Shown: positions 1 to 7,832, numbered from the stretch's first letter. The stretch is 34,417 nucleotides of DNA from Pseudoflavonifractor capillosus (GCF_016899775.1 NZ_JACJJE010000035.1:1-34417), one strand, 5' to 3'. Translations and numbers: made by a program. Notes: generated by a model not told the origin, from the sequence alone.

Positions 1-43
1 GGGCGCCCGCCTTACCTCTTGGCTGTTGGGTTTTTTTACCGGG

Positions 44-75
44 GGAGCGGCCCGCGCCGCGTGGGGGCCCGCTCC
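44..75. other. GC-rich inverted repeat downstream of the LysR gene
   Basis: GGAGCGG at 44-50 and CCGCTCC at 69-75 can pair. The repeat lies just past the stop of the leftward LysR gene, so it may end that transcript, but no T-tract follows on the minus strand. The rest of 1-81 shows nothing I can name. Confidence 0.3.
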
Positions 76-81
76 TCTGTT

Positions 82-1041
82 TTATTCTGTCTGTCCGTTC
101 CCGCCGGCGAGAAATCCCAGCAGGGCTTTGGCGGGGCGGGACAGCTCCGCCGACTTCCGCCAGGCCAGCATCACCGGCCGGTGGGCGGCGGGGTCCCCCA
201 GCTTGTAGTAGACCAGCCGGCCGCCGTCCTCCTGGAACCGGGCCATGCCGTTCCGCAGGAAGGTGCACCCCTTGCCGTCCCGGGCGATGTAGCAGGCGGT
301 GAGCAGCTGGTCCAGCTCCAGGACGATTTTGGGGAGGAAGCCCGCGTTCCGGCACAGCTTGTACGCCCGCTGGTTCAGGTCGTTCCCCTGCTTGAGCAGC
401 AGGAAGGGCTCCTGGGCGAAGCGGGACAGGTCTACGGCTGGAAAATCTTCCTTCAACTGGAGGCCGTCCCGTACCTGCCCGGCGGTGAGCTGAAACTCCT
501 CCAGCCCCCGGTTCACCGAAAAGGCGGCGGGGACGGCCAGAAGAATCTGTTCCTCCTGCCAGACGGTGGAGTGGAACAGGTGGGGGTCGGCCGCCTCCAC
601 ACTCAGGCTCAGGTCGATGGTGCCGGACTGGAGGCAGGGATACAGGTCGGGGGCGTTCACCTCCAGCAGGCTGGCCCGCCAGGCGGGGTACTGCTGCTGA
701 AACTCCTCCGCCACGCTGGGGAGCACGTGGGCACAGAAGAAGGAGGCCGCCCCCACCTTGACCGTCCCCTGGCACTTCCCGGCCAGGGCGTCGAAGTAGG
801 ACTCCATCTCCTGCCGGATGTCCAGGATGCGCTTGACCGCGTCGATGTAGTAGCTCCCCGCCGGCGTCAGGCGGATGGGGCTGGTGCTGCGGTCGAAGAT
901 GGGGGTGTGGATCTCCGCCTCCGCCCGGCGCACCGCCGCGCTCAGGGCGGGCTGGGACAGATAGAGCTTCCGGGCGGCCTTGGAAAAGCTCTGCTCCTCA
1001 TACACTGCGTAGACATATTCCATCTCTTTGAGCATCAGCAT
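82..1041 (-). CDS. LysR-family transcriptional regulator
   Basis: A DNA-binding regulator of 319 residues, the usual LysR length. The N-terminus carries the LysR winged helix-turn-helix (residues about 1-62, with the SFSKAARKLYLSQPALSAAV signature). The rest matches a periplasmic-binding-protein-like effector domain, expected to bind a small molecule and act as a tetramer. The start at 1041 is chosen because GGAGAGGAG lies about 7 bases upstream; a second in-frame ATG at 1035 is less well spaced. The gene is divergent from the aminotransferase-RidA pair across a 206-base spacer, the classic layout for a LysR protein controlling its neighbour and itself. The effector is unknown; an amino acid or keto acid linked to the aminotransferase is a guess from context. 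Confidence 0.9.
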   Translation of the reverse strand: MLMLKEMEYVYAVYEEQSFSKAARKLYLSQPALSAAVRRAEAEIHTPIFDRSTSPIRLTPAGSYYIDAVKRILDIRQEMESYFDALAGKCQGTVKVGAASFFCAHVLPSVAEEFQQQYPAWRASLLEVNAPDLYPCLQSGTIDLSLSVEAADPHLFHSTVWQEEQILLAVPAAFSVNRGLEEFQLTAGQVRDGLQLKEDFPAVDLSRFAQEPFLLLKQGNDLNQRAYKLCRNAGFLPKIVLELDQLLTACYIARDGKGCTFLRNGMARFQEDGGRLVYYKLGDPAAHRPVMLAWRKSAELSRPAKALLGFLAGGNGQTE

Positions 1042-1068
1042 GGGGGTACTCCTCTCCTGGTTTTCTTC

Positions 1069-1097
1069 ATTTTACCGCGGATTCTGAAAAAAGTCAC
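1069..1097 (-). promoter_or_regulatory. Candidate sigma-A promoter for the LysR gene
   Basis: Read on the minus strand: GTGACT, a 17-base spacer, then TAAAAT, about 28 bases before the LysR start. The -35 is weak. An AT-rich stretch at about 1110-1135 in the same divergent spacer is a plausible LysR binding region. Confidence 0.4.
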
Positions 1098-1153
1098 GGG
1101 GCAGAGCTTCGGAGGTATCAATATTTTAATAACACAAGATAAAGAAATGGGAA

Positions 1154-1183
1154 TTGGACGGGACCGCCTCTCTGTGGTATAGT
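1154..1183 (+). promoter_or_regulatory. Sigma-A promoter of the aminotransferase-ridA unit
   Basis: TTGGAC (1154-1159), 18-base spacer, TATAGT (1178-1183). The gene starts at 1248 with AAAGGAG just upstream. Confidence 0.65.
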
Positions 1184-1247
1184 AGAAAGGAACCAGAACC
1201 GGACGTTTTGACCGTCTGAATCAAACACAGGAAAGGAGCGGAACGGC

Positions 1248-2468
1248 ATGGATACGCTGCTGGAAAAATTCGCGAAGCTGGGCTGTGACAACGCCCCGGG
1301 CCAGGAGAGCCGCCAGAAGGCGGCGGCGCTGGAGCTGCGGGGCGAGAAGCTGAAGGGCACTCCGGTGGACTTCTCCCACGGGGACGTGGACGCCCACCCC
1401 CCCATTCCGGGCACTCTGGCTGATTTCGTAGCCGGTGTGGAGAAGATCGGGGGCCACCAGGCCTACACCGAGTACCGGGGCGGCAAGAGCACCCGGGAGG
1501 ATCTGGCCCGCAAGATCTCCTCCTTCACCGGGGCGGCCATCGACCCGGAGGAGAACATCATCCTCACCCCCGGCACCCAGGGGGCCCTGTTCCTGGCCAT
1601 CGGCGCCAACATGGTCCCTGGGGACAAGGTGGCCATCGTGGAGCCCGACTACTTCGCCAACCGGAAGCTGGTGGAGTTCTTCGGGGGCGAGCTGTGCCCC
1701 ATCCAGATGGACTACTACGGCGCCCAGGACCAGGGGAAAGCCGGCCTGGATCTGACGGAGCTGGAGAAAGCCTTCCAGAGCGGGGTCAAGCTGTTCCTGT
1801 TCTCCAACCCCAACAACCCCACCGGCGTGATCTACTCCCAGGAGGAGATCGTCAAGATCGCCTCTCTGGCCAAGGAGTACGGGGCCACCCTCATCGTGGA
1901 CGAGCTCTACTCCCGCCAGGTGTTTGACGGCCGGACCTACACCCATCTGTGCGCCCAGCCTGAGCGGCCCGACAACATGGTGACCATCATCGGCCCCTCC
2001 AAGACCGAGTCTCTGAGCGGCTACCGCCTGGGCGTGGCCTTCGGCTCCGCCGCCATCATCGAGCGCATGGAGAAGCTCCAGGCCATCGTCTCCCTCCGCG
2101 CCCCCGGCTACTGCCAGGCGGTGTTCGCCTCCTGGTTTGCTGAGCCCGAGGGCTGGATGGAGCAGCGGGTGGCCGACCACCAGGCTATCCGGGACTCCCT
2201 GCTCTCCAAATTCCTCGCCTGCCCCGGCGTCACCGCCCGCACCACCGAGGCGGGGAGCTACCTGTTCCCCAAGCTGCCCCCCCTGGCCGTCTCCGGCGAG
2301 GACTTTGTGAAAATCCTCCGGGCCCACGCCAACGTCACCGTCACCCCGGGCACCGAGTTCGGCCCCCAGTTCACCGACAGCTTCCGCATCAATTTCTCCC
2401 AGGACCGGAAGGCCGCCGAGGCGGCCGTGGACCGGATCATCACGATGATTGAGAGGTACCGCGTATGA
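1248..2468 (+). CDS. PLP-dependent class I/II aminotransferase
   Basis: A 406-residue fold-type I aminotransferase, a cytosolic PLP enzyme that moves amino groups between amino acids and 2-oxo acids. Visible family marks are the YTEYRGGKSTREDLA segment (about 73-87), SNPNNPTGV (186-194), the aspartate of VDELYSRQ (D218) that contacts the PLP ring nitrogen, the Schiff-base lysine in GPSKTESLSGYRLG (K252), the phosphate-binding arginine R260, and a late FRINFS segment carrying the carboxylate-binding arginine. The exact substrate cannot be read from the sequence. The stop overlaps the start of the next gene (ATGA), so the two are translationally coupled. Divergent LysR control is likely. A related lyase activity (cystathionine beta-lyase-like) is possible for this fold. 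Confidence 0.9.
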   Translation: MDTLLEKFAKLGCDNAPGQESRQKAAALELRGEKLKGTPVDFSHGDVDAHPPIPGTLADFVAGVEKIGGHQAYTEYRGGKSTREDLARKISSFTGAAIDPEENIILTPGTQGALFLAIGANMVPGDKVAIVEPDYFANRKLVEFFGGELCPIQMDYYGAQDQGKAGLDLTELEKAFQSGVKLFLFSNPNNPTGVIYSQEEIVKIASLAKEYGATLIVDELYSRQVFDGRTYTHLCAQPERPDNMVTIIGPSKTESLSGYRLGVAFGSAAIIERMEKLQAIVSLRAPGYCQAVFASWFAEPEGWMEQRVADHQAIRDSLLSKFLACPGVTARTTEAGSYLFPKLPPLAVSGEDFVKILRAHANVTVTPGTEFGPQFTDSFRINFSQDRKAAEAAVDRIITMIERYRV

Positions 2469-2884
2469 GCAAGAATCCCATCCCCCAGGGCAAGTACAAG
2501 CCCGCCGTCCGCTACGGCAATCTCATCTTCACCGCCGGCATGACCCCCCGGAAGGACGGAGTGCTCCTCATGTCCGGCAAGATCAGCCCGGACCGCCCCC
2601 TGGACGACTACCGTGACGCGGTGATCCAGGCCGCCTCCAACGCCCTCACCGCCGCCCAGAACACCCTGGGCGAGGGGGAGAAGATCGTACAGATCCTGTC
2701 CCTCACCGTCTACCTCAACGCCACCGAGGACTACACCACCCACGCCAAGGTGGGGGATATCGTCTCGGGCTGGCTGTATGAGCAGCTGGGGGACGCGGGC
2801 ATCGGCGCCCGGGCCGCCATCGGCCTGGCCACCCTCCCCGGCAACGCCCCGGTGGAGGTCCAGCTCGTAGCCGCCGCCGAGTAA
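2465..2884 (+). CDS. RidA/YjgF/UK114-family protein (enamine deaminase-like)
   Basis: A 139-residue RidA-superfamily protein. RidA proteins are small cytosolic trimers that hydrolyse reactive enamine/imine intermediates released by PLP enzymes. The family signature is seen near the C-terminus (GARAAIGLATLPGNAPVEV), with the conserved arginine in GARAA, and an IFTAGMTP segment stands where RidA has FVSGQ-P. It belongs to the longer, more divergent subgroup and not to archetypal RidA, a typical copy of which is encoded at 6385-6762. Its ATG overlaps the aminotransferase stop by four bases, which strongly suggests it deals with a by-product of that very enzyme. A strong terminator follows. Confidence 0.88.
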   Translation: MSKNPIPQGKYKPAVRYGNLIFTAGMTPRKDGVLLMSGKISPDRPLDDYRDAVIQAASNALTAAQNTLGEGEKIVQILSLTVYLNATEDYTTHAKVGDIVSGWLYEQLGDAGIGARAAIGLATLPGNAPVEVQLVAAAE

Positions 2885-2900
2885 AACCGGTTAACAGACA

Positions 2901-2938
2901 AAACGCACGCCTCTGAGTTCCCTCAGAGGCGTGCGTTT
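2901..2938. terminator. Bidirectional terminator between ridA-like gene and ftsH
   Basis: A 17-bp perfect stem (2901-2917 with 2922-2938) and a 4-base loop, flanked by A and T runs, sits between two convergent genes and can serve both. Confidence 0.92.
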
Positions 2939-2949
2939 TTTGGTCTCGT

Positions 2950-4794
2950 TTATTCCTGCTCCGGCAGGGCCTTCCGCTCCAGGATGTCCATAAACTCCTG
3001 GCCGGTGATGGTCTCGTGCTGGTACAGGTAGTCGGCCAGCTCGTGGAGCTTGCCCTCGTTCTCCTTTAAAATGTTCAGGGCCTTCTGGTGCTGCTCCTCC
3101 ACCAGCTGGGTGACCTTCTGGTCCATACGGGCCTGGGTCTCCGGGGAGCAGGCCAGGGAGGCGTCCCCGCCCAGATACTGGTTGCTCACCGTCTCAAAGG
3201 CCACAAAGCCGAACTCATCGCTCATGCCGAAGCGGGAGATCATGGACCGGGCCAGCTTGGTGGCCTGCTCGATGTCGTTGGAGGCCCCCGTGGTGACGGA
3301 GTGGAACACCAGCTCCTCGGCGGCCCGGCCGCCGGTGTAGGTGGCGATCTTATTCAAGAGCTCGTCCTTACTCATGAGGAAGTGGTCCCCGTCGTCCACC
3401 TGGAGGGTGTAGCCCAGCGCCCCGGAGGTGCGGGGAATGATGGTGATCTTCTGCACCGGGGCGGAGTGGGTCTGCATGGCGGCCACCAGGGCGTGGCCCG
3501 TCTCGTGGTAGGCCACGATCTTCTTCTCCTCGTCGGAGAGGACCCGGCTCTTTTTCTGGTAACCGGCGATGACCACCTCCACGCTCTCCTGCAGATCCTC
3601 CTGGGTGGCGTACTGCCGCCCCGCCCGCACCGCCCGGAGGGCGGCCTCGTTGACGATGTTGGCCAGCTCCGCGCCGGAGGCCCCGGCCGCCGTCTTGGCG
3701 ATGGGCTCAAAGTCCACGTCCTCCGCCAGGCGGATCTTCTTGGCGTGGACCTTCAGGATGTCGATGCGGCCCTGGAGGTCGGGGAGCTCCACTGGGATGC
3801 GCCGGTCAAAGCGGCCCGGCCGCAGCAGGGCGGGGTCCAGGGAGTCGGGGCGGTTGGTGGCGGCCAGCACCACCACGCCCTTGGAGCCGTCAAAGCCGTC
3901 CATCTCGGTGAGCAGCTGGTTCAGAGTCTGCTCCCGCTCGTCGTTGCCGGAGAACTGACCGTCCCGCTTCTTGCCGATGGTGTCGATCTCGTCAATGAAC
4001 ACAATGCAGGGGGCCTTCTCGTTGGCCTGCTTGAACAGGTCCCGCACCTTGGCCGCGCCCCGGCCCACGAACATCTCCACAAACTCGGAGCCGGCAATGG
4101 AGAAGAAGGGCACGTTGGCCTCGCCGGCCACCGCCTTGGCCAGCAGGGTCTTGCCGGTGCCCGGAGGGCCCACCAGCAGGGCGCCCTTGGGCAGCTTGGC
4201 GCCGATGGAGCGGTACTTCTCCGGGTCGTGGAGGAAGTCCACGATCTCGCCGAGGAGTTCCTTGGCCTCGTCCTCCCCGGCCACGTCGGAAAAGCGGATG
4301 CCGGTGGAGGAGGGCACGTACACCTTGGCCCCGGAATTGCCGCCCATGCCGAACATCATGCCGTCGCCGCCCCCCATGGCGTTCTTCATCCGCTTGTTCA
4401 GGAAATAGCCGATGACCAGGAAAGGCAGGAAGGGCAGAATCCAGCTCAGCAGGATATAGAGCAGAGAATTGGTCTGGCCGCCGGTGTCGATGCTGCTCAG
4501 CTGGCCGCCGTGCTCGTACACCCGGTTCACCAGGTCCATGTCGCTGGGGATGGGCACCGTCTTGTAGAAATTCTCCTGGGCCTTGTCGGTGAAGATGATC
4601 TCGTCCGTATCAATCTGAACCAATCCGATGTTGTCGTCATAGGTCATGGACATGAAGGTGGTGTAGTCCACCTCCTGCACCGGAGTCTCCCACATCATGG
4701 GAAACAGCGTAGCGTTTAGCAGCATGATGACCAGAACGATGACCACATAGTAGAAGATCAGCGGTTTTTTGGAGGGCTGCTTCAACTCTTGCAT
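2950..4794 (-). CDS. ftsH: ATP-dependent zinc metalloprotease FtsH
   Basis: A membrane-anchored AAA+ protease of 614 residues that extracts and degrades membrane and short-lived cytosolic proteins as a hexamer. Two N-terminal membrane segments (about 12-30 and 110-130) bracket a short external domain. Then come Walker A GPPGTGKT (209-216), Walker B IVFIDEID, the second region of homology ([20 protein letters not shown]), and the zinc site HETGH (430-434), with the third ligand in [12 protein letters not shown] start at the ATG at 4794 because AAAGGA is well spaced from it, whereas a TTG at 4803 directly abuts that site. Several near-universal FtsH motifs are altered: [11 protein letters not shown] in place of FVGVGASRVRD, and AAGASGAEL in place of TPGFSGADL. 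It could therefore be a second, specialised FtsH and not the housekeeping copy. Confidence 0.95.
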   Translation of the reverse strand: MQELKQPSKKPLIFYYVVIVLVIMLLNATLFPMMWETPVQEVDYTTFMSMTYDDNIGLVQIDTDEIIFTDKAQENFYKTVPIPSDMDLVNRVYEHGGQLSSIDTGGQTNSLLYILLSWILPFLPFLVIGYFLNKRMKNAMGGGDGMMFGMGGNSGAKVYVPSSTGIRFSDVAGEDEAKELLGEIVDFLHDPEKYRSIGAKLPKGALLVGPPGTGKTLLAKAVAGEANVPFFSIAGSEFVEMFVGRGAAKVRDLFKQANEKAPCIVFIDEIDTIGKKRDGQFSGNDEREQTLNQLLTEMDGFDGSKGVVVLAATNRPDSLDPALLRPGRFDRRIPVELPDLQGRIDILKVHAKKIRLAEDVDFEPIAKTAAGASGAELANIVNEAALRAVRAGRQYATQEDLQESVEVVIAGYQKKSRVLSDEEKKIVAYHETGHALVAAMQTHSAPVQKITIIPRTSGALGYTLQVDDGDHFLMSKDELLNKIATYTGGRAAEELVFHSVTTGASNDIEQATKLARSMISRFGMSDEFGFVAFETVSNQYLGGDASLACSPETQARMDQKVTQLVEEQHQKALNILKENEGKLHELADYLYQHETITGQEFMDILERKALPEQE

Positions 4795-4855
4795 ACATAT
4801 CAATCCTTTATTTTGAGAGATGGGAATTTGCGGATGCCGTTAACAGGTTAATTGT

Positions 4856-4861
4856 ATTGTA
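4856..4861 (-). promoter_or_regulatory. Possible -10 element for ftsH
   Basis: TACAAT on the minus strand about 60 bases before the ftsH start. No good -35 lies at the right distance, so the call is weak. Confidence 0.3.
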
Positions 4862-4936
4862 CGGGTTTACGGGGAAAAATCTATGGTAGTATGTAAATAT
4901 TTCGTTGATAATTTGTGAACATCCCCAGGAAACAAA

Positions 4937-4966
4937 ATACCCCGGACGTCCACCCGTCCGGGGTAT
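4937..4966 (-). terminator. Rho-independent terminator of queT
   Basis: A 12-bp GC-rich stem (4937-4948 with 4955-4966), followed on the minus strand by TTTTGTTT, just past the queT stop. Confidence 0.85.
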
Positions 4967-4990
4967 GAAATCGTTTTATGCGACTGAGAC

Positions 4991-5512
4991 TCAGGCAGCA
5001 ACTCGGGAGAGCCGCTCCTCCGGAATGAGAGCCCGGAAAAAGGTGATGCGGGGCAGAACGCGGATCAGAAGCGAACCCAGAATATAGCAGGCCAGCAGCT
5101 CGCCCAATCCCACGGTAAAGGCATTAAAGGCGAAGGCAGGCCAGAAGGCGGCAGTAAATCCCACACTGGTCCAGGCAATCTCAGCGCCCACAATGACCGC
5201 ATTGAAGATCACCGGCGGCAGAGGCGCCAGCCACCGGGAGGGCATGTACTGGGTCGCCCAGCAGCCAAAGAGAGTGGCAGCGGTGCCAAAGAGGATGTCC
5301 AGGGGAAAGGGAGAGAATAGGTTGGCAATAAAGCATCCTACCACCAGTCCCGGCGTGGCAGCGGGAAACAAGAAGGGCAGGACGGTCAAAGCTTCGGCCA
5401 GACGGACCTGAATGCCGCTGTATTGAGGGATTGGCAGAGTCACTGTCAAAACGGCATAGACGGCGGCAATCAGGGCCGCCAGGGTCAAATCGCGGGTGGA
5501 AAACTTGTGCAT
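4991..5512 (-). CDS. queT: QueT-family membrane protein (queuosine-precursor ECF transporter S component)
   Basis: A 173-residue, very hydrophobic protein with about five to six membrane segments. The opening (STRDLTLAALIAAVYAVLT), the PQYSGIQVRLAEALTVLPF segment and the VVGCFIANLFSPFP segment are typical of QueT, the substrate-binding component of energy-coupling-factor importers for queuosine precursors such as preQ1. The energising EcfA/EcfT subunits are not nearby, as expected for group II ECF systems that share one module. The ATG at 5512 has GGAGG upstream, and this site lies inside an inverted repeat with the leader, so translation is probably switched by RNA structure. It lies in the same orientation as, and downstream of, the GNAT gene. 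Confidence 0.88.
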   Translation of the reverse strand: MHKFSTRDLTLAALIAAVYAVLTVTLPIPQYSGIQVRLAEALTVLPFLFPAATPGLVVGCFIANLFSPFPLDILFGTAATLFGCWATQYMPSRWLAPLPPVIFNAVIVGAEIAWTSVGFTAAFWPAFAFNAFTVGLGELLACYILGSLLIRVLPRITFFRALIPEERLSRVAA

Positions 5513-5514
5513 TG

Positions 5515-5637
5515 GGATACCTCCATTTTGTTATTTAGAGAACGGCAAGACCGGAAGACCGGTCTTCCGAACGAACACGAAGGTCCCTGGGGACCTTCGT
5601 GCTTGGACGAGGTGTGGAGACTCGTCAGGAGGTATCC
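5515..5637 (-). promoter_or_regulatory. Structured queT leader; candidate preQ1 riboswitch
   Basis: On the minus strand the 5' end of this leader reads GGATACCTCC (5637-5628) and the ribosome binding region reads GGAGGTATCC (5524-5515), an exact 10-bp complement about 100 bases apart that would hide the Shine-Dalgarno site. Between them are three hairpins: GACGAG/CTCGTC, a 12-bp CACGAAGGTCCC/GGGACCTTCGTG stem, and AAGACCGG/CCGGTCTT. preQ1 riboswitches are known in front of queT genes; class III is known from Ruminococcaceae and has its aptamer distant from the ribosome binding site. I cannot verify the aptamer consensus by eye. A competing promoter reading is listed separately. Confidence 0.5.
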
Positions 5638-5662
5638 TATCACAGAAGGGGCCATTTGTCCA
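5634..5662 (-). promoter_or_regulatory. Possible sigma-A promoter upstream of queT
   Basis: Minus strand TGGACA (5662-5657), 17-base spacer, TAGGAT (5639-5634). If used, transcription would begin near 5627 and leave out the anti-Shine-Dalgarno arm of the leader, so it conflicts with the switch model unless queT is read through from the GNAT gene. Confidence 0.3.
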
Positions 5663-5694
5663 GAAAATTTCCAGAGCTCCGCCCTTTGTTCCCC

Positions 5695-6174
5695 TTAGAT
5701 CCGCTCAAATGCGATGCGGGGGGTGCCGTCGTCGGTGTAAATGACGCCGCACCGCTGAAAACCGTGCTTCTCCACCAGGTGGCGCATCACCGCGTTGTTC
5801 TCATGGGTGTCGATGCGCAGGTGGGGAATGACCCCCCAGGCGTAGTCCACCATCTGTCCAAAGAGACCCCGGACCTCTCCGCTGCCGGCCACCCGGTGAA
5901 GGGTCCCGTAGGGGGCGGCCGACTTCCAGGTTCCGTCCTCGATCACCTGATAGGTGGGGTCCTGCCCCAGCAGGAAGGCAAAGGCCCCGTGGACGGTCCC
6001 CTCCTCCTCCACCACATAGAGGCGGCCCAGCCGGATGTCCTCCCGGAGCAGTTCCTCCGGCGGGAAGGAGTCCCCCCACTGGGCGGCGTTTCCGGTCCTG
6101 GCCATAAAGGCCCGGGCGATGGCATAGATCTCACAGATGCGGGAAAAATCAGCTTGCTGTGCTCTCCGGATCAT
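5695..6174 (-). CDS. GNAT-family N-acetyltransferase
   Basis: A 159-residue acetyl-CoA-dependent acyltransferase of the GNAT superfamily. The opening MIRRAQQADFSRICEIY is the usual beta1-alpha1 start. The late segment LRIDTHENNAVMRHLVEKHGFQRCG is the standard beta4-alpha4-beta5 end, with N and H positions that fit acetyl-CoA binding. The substrate is unknown; the fold acts on amines, peptides, antibiotics or protein N-termini. The start is supported by AAAGGAG about 8 bases upstream. It shares orientation with queT downstream and no terminator is visible between them, so read-through is possible. It is divergent from ridA, with both promoters recognisable in the shared spacer. Confidence 0.85.
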   Translation of the reverse strand: MIRRAQQADFSRICEIYAIARAFMARTGNAAQWGDSFPPEELLREDIRLGRLYVVEEEGTVHGAFAFLLGQDPTYQVIEDGTWKSAAPYGTLHRVAGSGEVRGLFGQMVDYAWGVIPHLRIDTHENNAVMRHLVEKHGFQRCGVIYTDDGTPRIAFERI

Positions 6175-6240
6175 CCCTATCCGCTCCTTTATTAAATACT
6201 GTCCCGGGCTGCAGGTCCCCCGGCCGCGGGACTATTTTCC

Positions 6241-6269
6241 ATGATAGCACGAAGCCAGCCCCCCGGCAA
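6241..6269 (-). promoter_or_regulatory. Sigma-A promoter of the GNAT gene
   Basis: Minus strand TTGCCG (6269-6264), 17-base spacer, TATCAT (6246-6241), with a TG one base before the -10 (extended -10). Confidence 0.6.
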
Positions 6270-6282
6270 GGCGTTCTCCGCG

Positions 6283-6312
6283 TTGACGGCCGGGGAAACG
6301 GCGTGCTACAAT
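6283..6312 (+). promoter_or_regulatory. Sigma-A promoter of ridA
   Basis: TTGACG (6283-6288), 18-base spacer, TACAAT (6307-6312), with an extended -10 TGC. It lies back to back with the GNAT promoter. Confidence 0.75.
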
Positions 6313-6384
6313 AGGACCGGCGGGCCGCGCAGCCCGGCTCCGCCGCCCATCTGTAATGTAAATTGAGAAAGGAGCTCATATCCT

Positions 6385-6762
6385 ATGAAGCAGGTCATCC
6401 ACACCGACAGCGCACCCGCCGCCATCGGCCCCTACTCCCAGGCCATCCAGATCGGCGACCTTCTCTTTGTCTCCGGCCAGGTGCCCATCGACCCCAGCAC
6501 CGGCGCCATCGTGGAGGGGGACATCAAGGCCCAGGCCCAGCAGTCCCTGAACAATCTGAAGGCCATCCTCAACGCCGCCGGCACCAACATGGGCGCGGTG
6601 GTCAAGACCACTGTGTTCCTGGCGGACATGAACGACTTTGCCGCCATGAACGAGGTGTACGCCCAGTTCTTCCAGGAGCCCTTCCCCGCCCGCTCCGCCG
6701 TCCAGGTGGGCCGCCTGCCCAAGGACGCCAAGGTGGAGATCGAGGCCATCGCCCAGCTGTAA
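6385..6762 (+). CDS. ridA: RidA enamine/imine deaminase
   Basis: A 125-residue archetypal RidA, the usual length. It hydrolyses 2-aminoacrylate and related enamines made by PLP enzymes to the oxo acid and ammonia, protecting other PLP enzymes in the cytosol. Signature segments are [21 protein letters not shown] near the N-terminus (about 13-33) and [22 protein letters not shown] at the C-terminus, where the arginine before SAVQV is the substrate-carboxylate ligand. GGAG sits 10 bases before the ATG. It stands alone with its own promoter, so it is probably the housekeeping copy, while the divergent RidA-like protein at 2465-2884 is tied to one aminotransferase. Confidence 0.93.
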   Translation: MKQVIHTDSAPAAIGPYSQAIQIGDLLFVSGQVPIDPSTGAIVEGDIKAQAQQSLNNLKAILNAAGTNMGAVVKTTVFLADMNDFAAMNEVYAQFFQEPFPARSAVQVGRLPKDAKVEIEAIAQL

Positions 6763-6783
6763 AGCCGAAAAAACGGCTCATTT
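6763..6783 (+). terminator. Weak terminator after ridA
   Basis: AGCCG, a six-A loop, then CGGCT and a short T-rich tail. The 5-bp stem is short, so efficiency is doubtful. Confidence 0.4.
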
Positions 6784-6788
6784 TCCCC

Positions 6789-6817
6789 TTGCATTTCTGA
6801 TATTTTTGTAGTATAAT
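6789..6817 (+). promoter_or_regulatory. Sigma-A promoter of secG
   Basis: TTGCAT (6789-6794), 17-base spacer, TATAAT (6812-6817). Confidence 0.8.
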
Positions 6818-6892
6818 GTTTTCCGCGTCCGGTGAACCGCCGCCGCAAATCTGATTATTCGCCCGGCTGTGGGCTTGAAAGGAACGATAACC

Positions 6893-7126
6893 ATGACTCC
6901 AAAGCTCGCCCTTACCATTGTACAGGTGCTGTGCGGCCTGATTCTGATTGCGGTGGTCATGCTCCAGTCCGGCAAGAGCGCCGGCCTGTCCGGCGCCATC
7001 GCCGGCGGCGTGGACACCTTCCTGTCCAAGAACAAGGCCAAGACCTGGGACTCCAAGCTGGCCAAGCTGACCAAGTGGGTGGCCCTTCTGTTTGTGGTGC
7101 TCACTCTGGTACTGAGCCTGATTTAA
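6893..7126 (+). CDS. secG: Preprotein translocase subunit SecG
   Basis: A 77-residue protein with two membrane segments (about 4-24 and 57-76) joined by a loop that carries LQSGKSAGLSGAIAGG, the SecG hallmark. SecG is the non-essential third part of the SecYEG channel and aids SecA-driven export. I start at the ATG at 6893, which has AAAGGA about 9 bases upstream; the GTG at 6869 would overlap that ribosome binding site. Many Firmicutes have secG next to rnr and smpB; here it stands alone with its own strong promoter and a strong terminator, convergent with the HAD gene. Confidence 0.93.
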   Translation: MTPKLALTIVQVLCGLILIAVVMLQSGKSAGLSGAIAGGVDTFLSKNKAKTWDSKLAKLTKWVALLFVVLTLVLSLI

Positions 7127-7137
7127 CAGCATTGAAC

Positions 7138-7172
7138 AAAAAACCCCGGATGCCATGCATCCGGGGTTTTTT
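7138..7172. terminator. Bidirectional terminator between secG and the HAD gene
   Basis: A 16-bp stem (7138-7153 with 7157-7172) with a 3-base loop, A-run on the left and T-run on the right, between convergent genes. Confidence 0.92.
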
Positions 7173-7178
7173 CTATTC

Positions 7179-7832
7179 TCACTGCTCCAGAGCCCGGGCC
7201 AGATCGGGCAGGTCCGGCGCAATGTGCACGCAGGGCCACGGCGCAAAATCCTCCGCCGGGGTGGTGCCGTTCAAGACGGCGGCGAAGTCCACCCCCGCCC
7301 GCTGGGCGGCTTCCGCGTCCAGCACCGTGTCCCCGCAGTAGAGGAAATCCTCCTTGGAGACCCCCATCCGGTCCAGGGCCTTGAGAATCCCCTCCGGGTG
7401 GGGCTTGTGGCGGGTCACGTCGTAGCTGCCGATGACAAATTCCAAAGTATCCTTCAGCCCATAGCGCTCCATGATGTACTCGATGGTCTCTCCCGTCTTG
7501 GTGCTGACGATGCCCAGGCGGACGCCCCGGCTGTGGAGGCCCCGGAGCAGCTCCGCCGCCCCGGGAAACAAAGTGGTCTCCTCCCGCTGGCGGGGCTTGG
7601 CCACCTCCAGGAAGTAGGCCCGGAACTGGGCCTTGTGGTCCGGGTCCCCATCCCCGGTGAGGAGCTCATAGGCGTCCTCCAGCAGGTAGCCGATGGTGCC
7701 CCGCACCGTCTCGCGGTCGGGGACGGGCTGCCCCAGCCGGGCAAAGCCGTACTGGAAGCCCGCCACAATGGAGTCGGTGGAGTCCCCCAGGGTGTAGTCA
7801 AAATCAAAACAGATGGCGCGGTATGCTTTCAT
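7179..7832 (-). CDS. HAD-superfamily phosphatase, phosphoglycolate phosphatase-like
   Basis: A 217-residue cytosolic haloacid-dehalogenase-fold hydrolase. All four HAD motifs are present: FDFDYTLGDS with the nucleophile D10 and acid/base D12, IVSTKTG (motif II), the motif III lysine in RHKPHPEG, and YCGDTVLDAEAA (motif IV, magnesium binding). The helical cap between motifs I and II makes it a Gph/PpaX-like subclass I enzyme that removes phosphate from small metabolites; the true substrate is open. The ATG at 7832 has AGGAG 5 bases upstream and lies 8 bases past the rpoN stop, so the two form an operon driven by the rpoN promoter. The same frame stays open through rpoN, but that extension is an artefact of base composition. 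Confidence 0.88.
   Translation of the reverse strand: MKAYRAICFDFDYTLGDSTDSIVAGFQYGFARLGQPVPDRETVRGTIGYLLEDAYELLTGDGDPDHKAQFRAYFLEVAKPRQREETTLFPGAAELLRGLHSRGVRLGIVSTKTGETIEYIMERYGLKDTLEFVIGSYDVTRHKPHPEGILKALDRMGVSKEDFLYCGDTVLDAEAAQRAGVDFAAVLNGTTPAEDFAPWPCVHIAPDLPDLARALEQ

Noticed and set aside
3088-4719. A 543-codon open frame opposite ftsH
   Set aside because: Same cause: GC-rich third positions in ftsH remove stops from the antisense frame. The protein has no recognisable domain.
4794-4803. TTG at 4803 as ftsH start
   Set aside because: It directly follows the AAAGGA motif with no spacing; the ATG at 4794 is correctly spaced.
5560-5615. Third hairpin array like those at 25 and 29 kb
   Set aside because: The stems lie inside the queT leader, one outer arm pairs with the ribosome binding site, and no sequence is shared with the other arrays; a regulatory RNA is the better reading.
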